Shown here: positions 1 through 10,114 of the stretch, in pieces
Layout of the letters: each line of letters opens with the position of its first letter
Numbering within the stretch: position 1 is the stretch's first letter
From: Lichenostomus cassidix
Lineage: Eukaryota; Chordata; Aves; Passeriformes; Meliphagidae
Direction: 5' to 3'
NCBI GenBank assembly: GCA_008360975.2
Contig: CM039210.1
Span: forward strand, 9,674,293 to 9,738,292
Length of the DNA stretch: 64,000 bases
Translations under genes and position numbers: made by a program
The notes under the pieces: generated by a model
The model's database searches: none
Seen by the model: only the letters and a program-made list of their open reading frames with translations
What the model was told of the DNA's origin: nothing

Positions 1-246
1 CTGTGCAAAGATGCATAATGGTGAAGGATCAGGGGTTTTCTATAGAAACAGGAGGGCGGGGACAGCACACTGGCCCAGTGGTCTCTGGACACAGGGGCAG
101 TACATGGGCAGAGTTAGGGTACAGGAACCAATAGGGAAAACCCGAGGGAGTGGCCAGGGCCAGGGGCGGGAAAGGGAGCACAATATGAGAAGGGTTGACA
201 TATAAGGAAGAAAAGGGGTGGGGAAACTGCAGTTTGTATCACAACA
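1..246. repeat. LTR family B, fragment cut by window start
   Basis: This stretch matches the solo LTR at 42954-43522 in the same orientation and the one at 46155-46707 in reverse. It ends in ...TATCACAACA, the terminus of that family. Family B copies elsewhere in the window carry 6-bp target duplications, which fits a class II (beta/alpha-like) ERV. Sense orientation is not decided. Confidence 0.75.
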
Positions 247-1601
247 TGCATCTGCTGTTGATCACTGTTCAGTTCAGAGTATCTGGTTAAATTAAGCTTT
301 GGTTGGACTCAATATGGCACTTCTTATGTTACATTAAGCACTTTCAATTGGCAATCAAAGGGTAGTGAAGATAGCCCTTAGAGACCAGCAAAACGGGGGA
401 AAAACAGTTTTGGGGAATTCTTATTTTATTAATCTGATGTGAACTGTAGTAATTTTTAGGTGATTTTGTGCTGATGCTTCTAACCAATCTTAGAAGTTGC
501 ATACTTTTAACACCAGTATTGGCTAAAGGATGACTGACTTTAGAAAAAATACATCAGCATAACAGTGTCAACTGGGCAGGTTTCTCTTTAACTGAAATAT
601 TTTTGCAATCTGAGCCTAAAGGGAGTAGTTACACTATGTCAACACAAAGTTTTAGACTGTTTAGGGAGTGGGGTAAAATAAGTTTTGCTCTTTAAATTCA
701 TGTCCCATGTTGATAAATTGGGCAAGGGAACACATTATCATTGGTTAATTTTAGTAAAGCTTACTATTCCATTACAAGCTGGTGATGCAACAATACAGGG
801 CATCAAAACAAACTTTGACACATCTACATATGAAATTTTAATTTTTGTCCGTCCTATAGTTATAAAACCCTACATAGAAAGACTTTTTCAGGCCATATGA
901 GATTTCCAGAGGAAAACCTTTTTTATACTGAATTATGAATTATGTGCCTATATATTAGACTACAGTGAGAAAAAAAATCCACATTACATAAGGCTGAGGA
1001 CTCATGAAAAAGAGGTTAAACAGTGAATGGGACAAGATTAACAAGAGAGAGAATAACCTTTTTACTTGTCAGGCTTTTCAGCTCTCAATTTTATAATGTT
1101 TCACAATATCTGATTGTTTATTGATATCCTAACTCCTTGAGTCAAAGGAATACATGAGAAACATTTATTTTTAAAGCAAGATTTAGTCATAATTCAGAAG
1201 AAAAGCTTGAAAACATGATCTGTATTCACCCAGAAGGCTCAGGCTGGGAATCCTTTTCTTCTAAATGAGGTTCATTTCAGCTAGAATATTTCTATTTAAT
1301 GTTTCTTATGATAATTGGAGTTCTTTGTGCAGCTCTTGTTTCAGAAAGTTAGCTTGACTGAAAGAATAGCAAGTTAAGACAGCCTATACATACATACATA
1401 CATATATACATTGCAGCATATGATACATTAATCTTTACACCAGTTATGTTAAGATGTGAAGGGGAATTAATTTGATGAAATACAAAAAAAACAAGTAGTC
1501 AAATAGGGGACCAGAGGTGCTGTGCAGCCTCTCCTGGATATTTTCAGGACTTAATGGGAGAGAACCCTGAGTAACCTGGTCTGACTTTACAGCTGACCCT
1601 G
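247..1601. other. No gene recognised; AT-rich sequence
   Basis: AT-rich DNA with a short (CATA)n run near 1388-1405. A 71-codon open frame at 685-900 resembles nothing I know and lacks gene context, so it is not called. I see no LTR termini here. Confidence 0.5.
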
Positions 1602-1840
1602 TGTGGTGGTTTTGATTAGCCCAAAACATCAGTAAAGTGTTTTTTAACATCTAAGAAAAATTTGGACTCTTCAGAAGCTGTTGTGGTAGGCTTGGGGAGG
1701 TGTCTGAGGGGTGGAGAGTGGCACAAAGATAGCTCTTGTGTGTCTTGAGTGAAAGTTTTGAAAGTTTTTACATCAAGTTCAGCAGAGCTAATCTCTGATA
1801 GCTCTGAAAGTGATAGACATGCTGCCGGCTAAGTTTGAGC
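1602..1840 (+). repeat. LTR family D, 5' fragment
   Basis: Begins TGTGGTGGTTTTGATTAGCC and aligns with the start of the full family D LTR at 41667-44581. It is cut at 1840/1841, exactly where the ERV-L 3' LTR starts. The remainder of the D LTR is not found on the far side of the ERV-L. Orientation follows the 41667 copy, whose sense is inferred from an AATTAAA near its 3' end. Confidence 0.75.
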
Positions 1841-2301
1841 TGTCTTGGTTTGAAAACAAACCAGTGGGAGATCACAAGTCAAGATTGAAATTAAAAATAA
1901 GTGAAATAATACAAGGAAAAACACTGACAAAGTCAGATACAACCTAACACCCTGTTAGGGTGGTAGTAGCAGTCCAACTGAAGTAGTCCAGTTGAAGCGG
2001 TGATCCTGTGAAGGTCTAGTCTCCAGCTGAAGATCCAGTAGTAGCTCTGGTCCTCTGGGAACCCAGTAGACAGGGCTAGCTCAGGCAGTTCCAAGGCCAG
2101 GTTATATCCACGTGGGAACACCTGGTTCCTCCCTCCTGGGCAGAGCATCCCACAATGGGATAAGTCCATGAGTCACACGGTGGGTCCCTGATGGCCCATT
2201 GCCTGTCATCCGGAGTGGGTCATTAGCAGGTGATAGCAGCTAACGGCCCACAGCTGGTGGTAATAGAATACTTAACTACATCTATATTGCAACCTAGGAC
2301 A
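1841..2301 (-). repeat. ERV-L 3' LTR
   Basis: 461 bp with TG...CA ends (TGTCTTGGTTTG and CAACCTAGGACA on the + strand). Matches the 5' LTR with roughly fifteen substitutions, and lacks a ~45-bp partial duplication present in the 5' LTR. It also matches the solo LTR at 25572-26037. Confidence 0.93.
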
Positions 2302-2317
2302 TTATCCACCCCTTATT
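2302..2317 (-). other. ERV-L polypurine tract overlapping the pol stop
   Basis: On the minus strand AATAAGGGGTGGATAA directly precedes the 3' LTR. The last three bases are the pol stop codon, so no base separates the pol stop from the LTR. This is the expected plus-strand priming site. Confidence 0.8.
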
Positions 2318-4701
2318 CTATTACCATCTACAGAGTTCTCACTCAAGATAAGGTCTCCTTGTGGTACACAACGGGTTTCCCCATCTGCCTTCATCACCCA
2401 CCAAGTATAACCAGGTCCTTGGGCAAAAACCACTCCACGGATGGCTTTGCCTTTGCCTGAGGTGGGACTAATCCAAACAGTCTTTCCTAAGAAACCTCTT
2501 ACGTGTACCACAGGGACTTTATCTCCATCCACTGTGTGCAAAGGTTCGGACTCGGCAGGACCGGCTCGATTGATAGAACCTCTTGTGTTGACCATCCAGG
2601 TGGCCTTTGCTAAGTTCAGTTCCCAATTTTTGAAGGTTCCCCCGCCAAGTGCCTTCAAAGTTGTCTTAAGTAGTCCGTTGCACCGTTCAACTTTCCCGGC
2701 AGCTGGTGCATGATAGAGGATGTGGTATATCCATTCAATTCCGTGTTCTCTAGCCCAGGTGCTTATGAGGCCATTCTTGAAATGGGTTCCATTGTCAGAC
2801 TCGATTCTCTCAGGGGTACCATGTCTCCACAGGACTTGCTTTTCCAGACCCAAGATGGTGTTCCGGGCAGTAGCATGAGGCACAGGGTAGGTCTCTAACC
2901 ATCCCGTGGTTGCTTCCACCATGGTCAGCACGTAGCGCTTTCCTTGGCAGGTTTGGGGAAGTGTGATGTAGTCAACTTGCCATACTTCCCCATACCTGTA
3001 CTTTGACCATCGTCCACCATACCACAGAGGCTTCACCCGCTTGGCCTGTTTGATTGCAGCGCAAGTCTCACAGCTGTGGATGACCTGTGAGATGTTGTCC
3101 ATGGTCAAATCCACCCCTCGGTCACGAGCCCACCTGTATGTCGCATCTCTCCCTTGATGACCAGAGGCATCATGGGCCCAACAAGCTAGAAATAATTCTC
3201 CTTTGTGCTGCCAGTCCAGATCCACCTGTGACACTTCCACCTTGGCAGCTCGGTCCACCTGCTCGTTGTTACGATGCTCTTCATTAGCCCGACTCTTAGG
3301 TACATGTGCATCCACGTGTCGAACTTTCACAGTCAGCTTTTCTGCCCGGGCGGCGATGTCCTGCCAAATCTCAGCGGCCCAGATGGGTTTTCCTCTGCGC
3401 TGCCAGTTAGCCTTTCTCCAGCGATCTAACCATCCCCATAGCGCGTTGGCTACCATCCAGGAGTCAGTGTAGAGATAGAGCCTTGGCCATTTCTCTCGTT
3501 CAGCAATATCCAAAGCCAGTTGGATGGCTTTAAGCTCTGCGACCTGACTCGATCCACCTTGTCCCTCAGTAGCCTGTACAGCTTGTCGTGTGGGGCTCCA
3601 TACTGCAGCTTTCCATTTCCGATCTGCGCCTACAATTCGGCAGGACCCATCGGTGAAGAGGGCATAGCGTCTTTCACTCTCCGGCAGCTCGTTATATGGG
3701 GGTGCTTCCTCGGCACGTGCTACTTGCTCCTCTGCTTCTTCTGAAGATAATTTAAAAGTCTCACCTTCAGGCCAGTTTGTTATGATTTCCAGAATCCCAG
3801 GGCGATTCAGGTTTCCAATACGGGCGCGCTGTGTGATGAGGGCAATCCATTTGCTCCACGTGGCATCAGTGGCATGGTGAGTAGAGGGAACCCTTCCCTT
3901 GAACATCCACCCCAGCACTGGCAATCGGGGTGCAAGGAGAAGTTGTGTTTCTGTGCCGATCACCTCTGAGGCGGCTTGGACTCCTTCGTAAGCTGCCAAG
4001 ATTTCTTTCTCAGTGGGAGTGTAGTTGACTTCAGACCCTCTGTAACTTCGACTCCAGAATCCTAGTGGTCGACCTCGGGTCTCACCAGGCACCTTCTGCC
4101 AAAGGCTCCAGGACAGACCATGGCTCCCGGCTGCAGAGTAAAGCACATTCTTTACCTCTGGTCCTGTCCTGACTGGGCCAAGGGCTACCGCATGAGCGAT
4201 CTCTTGTTTGATCTGGGTGAAGGCTTGCTGCTGTTCAGGGCCCCAGTGGAAATCATTCTTCTTGCGGGTTATGAGGTAGAGAGGACTCACAATCTGGCTG
4301 TACTCAGGGATGTGCATTCTCCAAAAGCCTATGGCGCCGAGGAAGGCTTGTGTCTCCTTCTTGTTGGTTGGTGGAGACATCGCGATGATCTTATTGATGA
4401 CCTCAGAAGGAATCTGACGCCGTCCGTCTTGCCACTTTACTCCCAGGAACTGGATCTCTCGGGCAGGTCCCTTGACTTTGCTCTTCTTGATGGCGAAACC
4501 GGCTTCCAGGAGAATTCTGATGATTTTCTCTCTTTTCCCAAATACTTCCGTTGCTGTGTCTCCCCACACAATGATGTCATCAATATACTGCAGATGTTCT
4601 GGAGCCTCACCCTTTTCCAGTGCAGCCTGGATCAGTCCATGGCAGATGGTGGGACTGTGCTTCCACCCCTGGGGCAGTCGGTTCCATGTGTACTGCACAC
4701 C

Positions 4702-4704
4702 TCA
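4702..4704 (-). other. In-frame TGA inside ERV-L reverse transcriptase
   Basis: The frame on both sides is the same, so this is a single nonsense codon rather than a frameshift. It sits between the fingers/palm segment that ends AFTW and the following YTWNRLPQG segment. Confidence 0.9.
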
Positions 4705-5492
4705 CCAGGTGAAAGCAAACTGAGGCCTGCACTCTGCTGCCAGAGGAATGGAGAAAAAGGCATTGGCAATATCAATGGTCGCATACCACTTTGCTGCCTT
4801 GGATTCCAGCTCATACTGAAGTTCCAACATGTCCAGTACAGCAGCACTCAGTGGTGGTGTGACTTCATTCAGGCCACGGTAATCCACCGTCAGTCTCCAT
4901 TCTTCACTGGACTTACGCACCGGCCATATAGGGCTGTTAAAGGGTGAGTGAGCCTTGCTGACCACCCCTTGGCTCTCCAGATCCAGAATCATCTTATGGA
5001 TGGGGGCCACAGAGTCTCTGTCAGTGCGGTATTGCCGGCGATGCACTGTTGCTGTAGCAATTGGTACCCGCTGTTCTTCAATTCTCAGTAGTCCTACAGC
5101 AGACGGGTTATCTGAGAGACCAGGCAGGCTATTCAGTTGCCTTATGTCTTCTGTCTCTACGGCTGCTATCCCAAAAGCCCAACGATGTCCCTTTGGATCT
5201 TTGAAATATCCACTCCTGAGATAATCTATGCCGAGGATGCATGGGGCGTCTGGACCAGTCACAATGGGGTGTTTCTGCCACTCGTTCCCAGTTAAACTCA
5301 CTTCAGCTTCCAGTACAGTCAGCTGCTGGGATCCTCCTGTCACCCCAGAAATAGAAATGGATTCAGTCCCCACATACCTGGATGGCATCAGGGTGCACTG
5401 AGCGCCGGTATCAACCAAAGCCGTGTATCTTTGTGGGTCAGATGTGCCAGGCCATCGGATCCACACAGTCCAATAGATCCGATTATCCCTTT

Positions 5493-5523
5493 CCTCTACC
5501 TGGCTAGAGGCAGGGCTCCTCTA
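5493..5523 (-). promoter_or_regulatory. gag UAG codon with possible readthrough stem-loop
   Basis: The gag stop is TAG at 5521-5523 and pol continues in the same frame at once. Downstream on the minus strand, CCTCTA (5510-5505) can pair with TAGAGG (5498-5493) around a six-base loop. The stop codon's own TAGAGG can pair with the same CCTCTA, giving an alternative hairpin that buries the stop. Gammaretroviruses use UAG readthrough with a downstream structure; its use here is inferred. Confidence 0.5.
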
Positions 5524-7101
5524 ATCCTGTTTTTGGTGCACGATGTTCTTCTCCTGTAAATGTGTTCCTGAGGTCCCTTCAAGAGGATCAGTCATATTAT
5601 CATTTCCATTCTGTCGGGGGTTCTGTCCACAAGAGACTGGGGCAGCGTTGTACCTAGATGAGCCTCCTGAAGTGGATGTTTCTGTTTTCAATTCACGTAC
5701 CCGGGCTGCTAAGGTGGAGGTAGGTTTCCTATCCCACTTCCTCATGTCTTCCCCATGCTCTTGAAGGAAAAACCAGAGGTCACGTCGTGGAGTTTGTTTT
5801 CTTTCCCTGACTGGAGTACGTCTCCTCCTGATGGCAGAGACTCGGGTTGGTTTTGGTGTGGCATGGAAAAATCTTTCTGTGAGCTCTTTCCTTAGTTTCT
5901 GATGGCTCTCTTCAATCAATCTCCGGACTTGCTCGGCCAGGTTTGTTTCCACCGATGAGACCTGGGTCCGTAGTGGAGCGGTGACAGTGTCCTCGTAAAT
6001 TCTCAGTTTGTTTGTTAACACGCCTACCTGGTCTTCGCCTTCCCTCCACTGCAATGTTGCCAGGTAACGAGAGTATATCTCTGGTCCGAGCCGCGCGAAT
6101 CTTAGCCACATTTGTGAAGTGCACCGGACATTATCTGGGCTCTTGGGGAATCTCTCATTGTCTGAGAAAATGATCTCTAGCACGGCCAATTCCCTCAGGC
6201 ATCGGATACCTTGTTCTATTGTGTTCCATTTCCTTTGGTGCATCTGGAGGTCTTCTTTGCAAAGGTATCTGTCCCGTACACTCAGTAGCAATCGCCGCCA
6301 GAGGCTGAGAGTTTCCTGGGTTTTCCCAATCCCCTGGTCAATGACCACATCTTGAGACAGGGATCCCAGTTGTCTGGCCTCGCTTCCATCCAGAATAGTG
6401 TCATTAGCTGCGGCGTCCCAGATACGGAGCAGCCAGGTCAAGATGGACTCGTTTGCCTGCCGGGTGAATTCCCTCCGTAGGTCACGCAGCTCCCCCAGGG
6501 ATAGAGAGCGAGTGATGATCTCTGGCTCTGTCTCTTCTGCTTGGTGAGATGGTCCTGCCGCATCCTCATCAGTCGCTATGTGGACTGATTTGCTCTTTGA
6601 TTTCCTTTTCTGGACGGGGGCAACTGCTACGGGCTTCGGTTGTTTTGATTTGCTTTGTTTCTCCTCCGCAAGAAGACAAAATATTTTCCTGATCTGCAGC
6701 ATGAGGTACAGGGTGCTGGTCAAAGAAAACAGAACTAACAAAAAAATTATGCCATCCCTAGCATCCAGAGAGAACTCAATATCCTCAAAAACGGCTGTGC
6801 CTGACCTGAAAGGCTGGAAGAAACCGCTCTCTCCTCCTAGCCCCAGAGGGTGGGTGCGATTGCTGAGGAGGTCCCAGATGGAGCAGCTCAGGTTAGGCCA
6901 GGCAGACAAAGTCGAGTATATATAACGAATGGTGTTCATCGCCTCACAGGTTACTATGCAATAGGCATAATAAACCAATAGAGCAATTTTCATGCTATGC
7001 CCTGATCGTAACAAGAGCAATACGACGGGCAGATAGCTTCCCATTTGAGGAAAGATATAGAGAGCGAGATAAAGCACCCATATAGATAAGCTGAGCATCA
7101 T
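5521..7101 (-). CDS. gag: ERV-L Gag with N-terminal multi-pass membrane region
   Basis: 526 codons from the first ATG after the primer site (ATGATG at 7101-7096) to TAG at 5521. Residues ~6-31 are strongly hydrophobic, ~38-50 form a second hydrophobic stretch, and ~117-136 a third (GIIFLLVLFSLTSTLYLMLQ). Between the second and third lie two N-glycosylation sequons (NLS, NRT). A lysine-rich linker (~147-175) follows, then the capsid-like part that I recognise as ERV-L Gag (LRDLRREFTRQANESILTW onward) and an arginine-rich C terminus (RRRRTP). I see no CCHC zinc knuckle. The frame is open throughout. A matrix domain normally targets Gag to membranes peripherally; here the N terminus looks like an integral membrane anchor. 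The frame also runs upstream without a stop into the LTR, so a longer non-ATG product cannot be excluded. Confidence 0.85.
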   Translation of the reverse strand: MMLSLSIWVLYLALYIFPQMGSYLPVVLLLLRSGHSMKIALLVYYAYCIVTCEAMNTIRYIYSTLSAWPNLSCSIWDLLSNRTHPLGLGGESGFFQPFRSGTAVFEDIEFSLDARDGIIFLLVLFSLTSTLYLMLQIRKIFCLLAEEKQSKSKQPKPVAVAPVQKRKSKSKSVHIATDEDAAGPSHQAEETEPEIITRSLSLGELRDLRREFTRQANESILTWLLRIWDAAANDTILDGSEARQLGSLSQDVVIDQGIGKTQETLSLWRRLLLSVRDRYLCKEDLQMHQRKWNTIEQGIRCLRELAVLEIIFSDNERFPKSPDNVRCTSQMWLRFARLGPEIYSRYLATLQWREGEDQVGVLTNKLRIYEDTVTAPLRTQVSSVETNLAEQVRRLIEESHQKLRKELTERFFHATPKPTRVSAIRRRRTPVRERKQTPRRDLWFFLQEHGEDMRKWDRKPTSTLAARVRELKTETSTSGGSSRYNAAPVSCGQNPRQNGNDNMTDPLEGTSGTHLQEKNIVHQKQD

Positions 7102-7133
7102 GGTGATAGGATTTCTGCGTTTCCCCAGGTCGT

Positions 7134-7151
7134 GCCCCACGTTGGGCGCCA
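7134..7151 (-). other. ERV-L primer-binding site, tRNA-Lys1,2 type
   Basis: Minus-strand TGGCGCCCAACGTGGGGC lies five bases inside the 5' LTR. It is a perfect match to the site complementary to tRNA-Lys1,2, the primer used by foamy viruses and some betaretroviruses. Confidence 0.9.
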
Positions 7152-7156
7152 AAATA

Positions 7157-7662
7157 TGTCTTGGTTTGAAAACAAACCAATGGGAGATCACAAGTCAAGA
7201 TTGAAATTAAAAATAAGTGAAATAATACAAGGAAAAGCACTGACAAAGTCAGATACAACCTAACACCCTGTTGGGGTGGTAGTAGCAGTCCAACTGAAGT
7301 AGTCCAGTTGAAGCGGTGATCCTGTGAAGGTCTAGTCTCCAGCTGAAGATCCAGTAGTAGCTCTGGTCCTCTGGGAACCCAGTAGACAGGGCTCGCTCAG
7401 GCAGTTCCAAGGCCAGGTTATATCCACGTGGGAACACCTGGCTCCTCCCTCCTCAGCAGAGCATCTCACAATGGGATAAGTCCATGAGTCACACGGTGGG
7501 TCCCTGATGGCCCATTGCCTGTCATGCGGGGTGGGTCATTAGCAAGTGATAATAGCTAACGGATGGCCCATTGCCTGTCATCCGGAGTGGGTGATAGCAG
7601 CTAATGGCCCACAGCTGGTGGTAATAGAATACTTAGCTACATCAATATTGCAACCTAGGACA
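7157..7662 (-). repeat. ERV-L 5' LTR
   Basis: 506 bp with the same termini as the 3' LTR. It is longer because a ~45-bp block around GATGGCCCATTGCCTGTCAT is partly duplicated (7507-7600). The flank beyond 7662 is the 3' end of a gamma A env region, unrelated to the LTR D flank on the other side. Confidence 0.92.
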
Positions 7663-7904
7663 ACCATGCATGATACCTCGCTTAGTGCAACTCATTCAGC
7701 ATGTGATCAAGGGGATGCAGGTAGCAGCCATGCCTACTGATCAAAAAAAGGCTACAAAAGGACAGAAAATCATTTCACTGCCAATAATCGTAAAATGAAA
7801 AAAACTACCCAGAAAGGGAAAATTAAGTCAATGGTAACTAAGGTTTGTAAAGACAATTACTGAGAAGATATGGAGAGGAGGGATTGAAAGGAATGAGAGG
7901 GAGA
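7663..7904 (+). pseudogene. Gamma A env 3' end, untranslated region and polypurine tract
   Basis: Begins ACCATGCATGATACC and matches the sequence downstream of env at 19118-19360 (reverse) and 46823-47063. It ends in a purine-rich tract (GGAATGAGAGGGAGA) immediately before an LTR, as expected for a provirus 3' end. No intact coding frame remains. Confidence 0.7.
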
Positions 7905-8356
7905 TGTCTTTAAAAACAAACTGTGGGCCTGCTGGTAGATAAGGCCAGATACTGATAGGTGAAAGGAGCAATGGGAGGAATCATAAATTCCATAGGAATT
8001 CCATTAATTGACACAGACTGTTACTCACCCAAGGCCGTGCTAAATCTCTGGACTTAGAGAAAAAGAACAGAGACACAAAGAAAACGAAAAAAGGGAGTGG
8101 GATGTACATTAGAAGGGGGTCTGCATCAGGTGATTTGGGGAGTCTGTACCTCTTGAGTACCTCAGCCAATGGGGAAAGGGAGAGGGAAATGCAGCCGGGA
8201 AATTAGGATAAAAAGAGGCTGCTTCCTCTAGCAATTTGAGAGACCCCATGGGAAATGCCCTTGACCTCTCCCTTTATTAATGAATAAAGTTAGAGGACTC
8301 CTCTGTCTCCTTTTTGGACATAAACCTCTGGTGTTTGTGGATTAATTTTCCTGATA
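7905..8356 (+). repeat. Gamma A 3' LTR (copy 1)
   Basis: 452 bp beginning TGTCTTTAAAAAC and ending TTTTCCTGATA. Matches LTRs at 18682-19117 (reverse), 47064-47436 and 50521-50672 (reverse). Contains AATAAAG near 8283, consistent with a polyadenylation signal. Confidence 0.8.
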
Positions 8357-8609
8357 CTTTCAAGGTCTTTACATCTGAACTTTTCAACTGTCTTCGGAGC
8401 ATGCGCAGTTATGGTGTTCCTTGGTCTTTCTGGTTCTAACTGGTCTAAATTGTTTATTTTGTGGCTAATTGGCTTTACCTTTGCCAATTTCTCATTAGTA
8501 CTATACTTGTCCATCTTTGAAGCTATCCACCTGGTGCGTTGGTTTTTTTTTGTCTATTCAGCATTAAGCAACTAGTTAACCATATACTATCCATTACATT
8601 GTATAGAAT
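8357..8609. other. Unassigned, no gene seen
   Basis: AT-rich sequence after the gamma A LTR. A 74-codon minus-strand frame (8290-8514) straddles the LTR end and looks accidental. Confidence 0.4.
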
Positions 8610-9420
8610 GCTATAATTCAAATTATATTAGTATAAACAGTTATGATTCAGGTTATATTGATATAGAAAGTTATGATTCAGATTATATTGATATCTTATG
8701 TGAAAAGTACATATTATAATATTGGCTTTTTGCAAATATTTAAATGAATGCTATGTGTATAATTTTAATTCTAACAAAAGTAGCCTTGTTATAAAGATAA
8801 AGCTGTGCAATAATAACTAATGCCTTTATTTCTGTTGCTAACTAAACTTTGACATAATGGTGAAATAGCTGATATGGTTATTTTAGAATACTTGTGTTTA
8901 ACTTAAAATAATTGAACTGCCTGCTTATTGGATAACATCCAAGGAATGGTGTGATGAAGACCCCTGCCACTGACATTTCAACTATCAGCAACTGTCATCT
9001 GCAAAGACCATGGAACAGGTCTCAAGTGGGGGTGATAACACGACTGACCAAGACCACAGCCAAGATGATAGCACATGCTCTAAAAAGGCGGATCAGGGGA
9101 GGGGCCATGCTGAACAGTTCCTGGAACATGCAAACTAATTTGGGGGAAAGTTTGAATATGTATAATTGTTTATGAATATGTATTAGGCTGATGTAATAGA
9201 AAAGGTATAGAAAGAGTGTCTCCATCAGTGACAGGTGAGCTTCTGGCTAAGTGCCAAGCACCCAGCGCTGTTACTTTTTGCTTTATTGTCTTTGTCCCCT
9301 ATTGTCCTTTATCAAATTTTTAAATTTTAACAGGACAGTGAACCTCGTTTTTCACATCTTATAACTCAAGCTATATAAGCATCTCGTAATTCTGACCCAA
9401 ATTATATAGGCATCAGTGCT
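8610..9420. repeat. ~30-bp tandem repeat array split by an LTR
   Basis: Five or so imperfect units of the form (T)TATGATTCAGGTTATATTGATAT run from 8610 to 8698 and resume at 9357-9420 on the other side of the inserted LTR. Units include TTATGATTCAGGTTATATTG, TTATGATTCAGATTATATTG and CTTATAACTCAAGCTATATA. The array may be the U3 enhancer region of an older LTR. Confidence 0.6.
8699..9356 (+). repeat. Solo LTR, family H'
   Basis: 658 bp with TGTGAAAAGTAC...TTTTTCACA ends. Flanked by an exact 5-bp target duplication TCTTA (8694-8698 and 9357-9361). Same family as the inverted pair at 17428-18023 and 18040-18666. Confidence 0.9.
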
Positions 9421-9455
9421 AACCCCTGCATGCTCCTCGGCTGGGCCAACAAAGG

Positions 9456-10114
9456 TGTGCTTTACTGTGATAAATGAGTGAATAGTGAATGTTGGCTTTC
9501 GCATATATGAATTTAACATTTACAAGTGATAAGGTACTGTGTAAAGTAGCACTAACATAAAATATAGTTATGTAGAAACAAAGAGTGAATTATAACTTCA
9601 AAATGGCTGTAATATGTTAGAAAACATGGTAAGAAATACATGGTAATAAATGCCTTTTAAGCTGATAAGCCACAAGGCCAGAGATCAAGACACCCTGAAG
9701 AAATAAAAATAAACCTCATGCATCCCAGGAAGTCTGTTATATCTCCATTCACACCTCCTTGAGAAGCTGTCAGCCACAAATAGAATTAGAGCTGAAGAAA
9801 CATTGAGAGGGGATTTCTGCCTTCAGCCCTGAGGCAAACCAGAGGACCCAAGACGCCCCATGCTGGCGAAAGGGGGCAAAGATCGAAGAAAGAGGGATGG
9901 TTAAAGTGTAAATAGTTTTTTCGGGACTTAATGAATATGTAACAGTTACAGAAAGTACTTAAATACACACTAAGATGAATAGCACGCAGGGCTGAAAAAA
10001 GGCAAACCTGCCACGCCCACCCGGTGCCGTAAGCCTTTGTTCTCCTAATAAATGTTCAATATTATATTTCTAAAAAGGTCGGCTTGTGAATTTGTCTATA
10101 TAATTTATTTTACA
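9456..10114 (+). repeat. LTR-like segment with AATAAA
   Basis: Begins TGTGCTTTAC and ends near TTATTTTACA, with an AATAAA at 10047-10052 followed by a T/A-rich downstream part. No target duplication could be found, so the borders are tentative. Confidence 0.4.

Larger units (their letters stand above)
2302..5520 (-). pseudogene. pol: ERV-L pro-pol: protease, RT, RNase H, integrase, with one in-frame TGA
   Basis: About 1,072 codons in the same frame as gag, starting right after the gag amber codon. Order: aspartic protease (LVDTGAQCTL), reverse transcriptase (RLPQGWKHSPT and the catalytic box YIDD), RNase H (LFTDGS, the AELK glutamate, LYTDSW, then an RHVDAH segment), integrase with an HHCC zinc domain (ending CETC) and the D,D-35-E residues in WQVDY, ESDNGTHF and KVERCNG, then an integrase tail. 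One TGA at 4702-4704 splits RT between the palm strand before the LPQG motif and the motif itself; otherwise the frame is open. Family knowledge: pol copies the RNA genome into DNA and integrates it. The copy cannot make full-length Pol unless the TGA is read through. Confidence 0.93.
1841..7662 (-). mobile_element. ERV-L (class III) provirus, nearly complete, no env
   Basis: A 5.8-kb provirus on the minus strand: 5' LTR (7157-7662), primer-binding site, gag, in-frame amber codon, pro-pol, polypurine tract and 3' LTR (1841-2301). The integrase and RNase H sequence style and the absence of env are typical of the ERV-L group. The only breaks seen in the coding frame are the gag/pol amber codon and one TGA in reverse transcriptase. 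The 5-bp flanks differ (TGAGC on the left, ACCAT on the right), so the two ends probably did not come from one integration event. Confidence 0.93.

Noticed and set aside
685..900. 71-codon open frame
   Set aside because: No recognisable domain, ATG context or neighbours; not distinguishable from chance.
3520..4947. Plus-strand open frames of 74-275 codons
   Set aside because: Shadows of the minus-strand ERV-L pol.
7102..7191. GTG start of ERV-L gag inside the LTR
   Set aside because: It would lie upstream of the primer site; the first ATG at 7101 is the reasonable start.
8610..8698. Possible CRISPR-like array
   Set aside because: Units are contiguous and degenerate with no spacers; the context is vertebrate.
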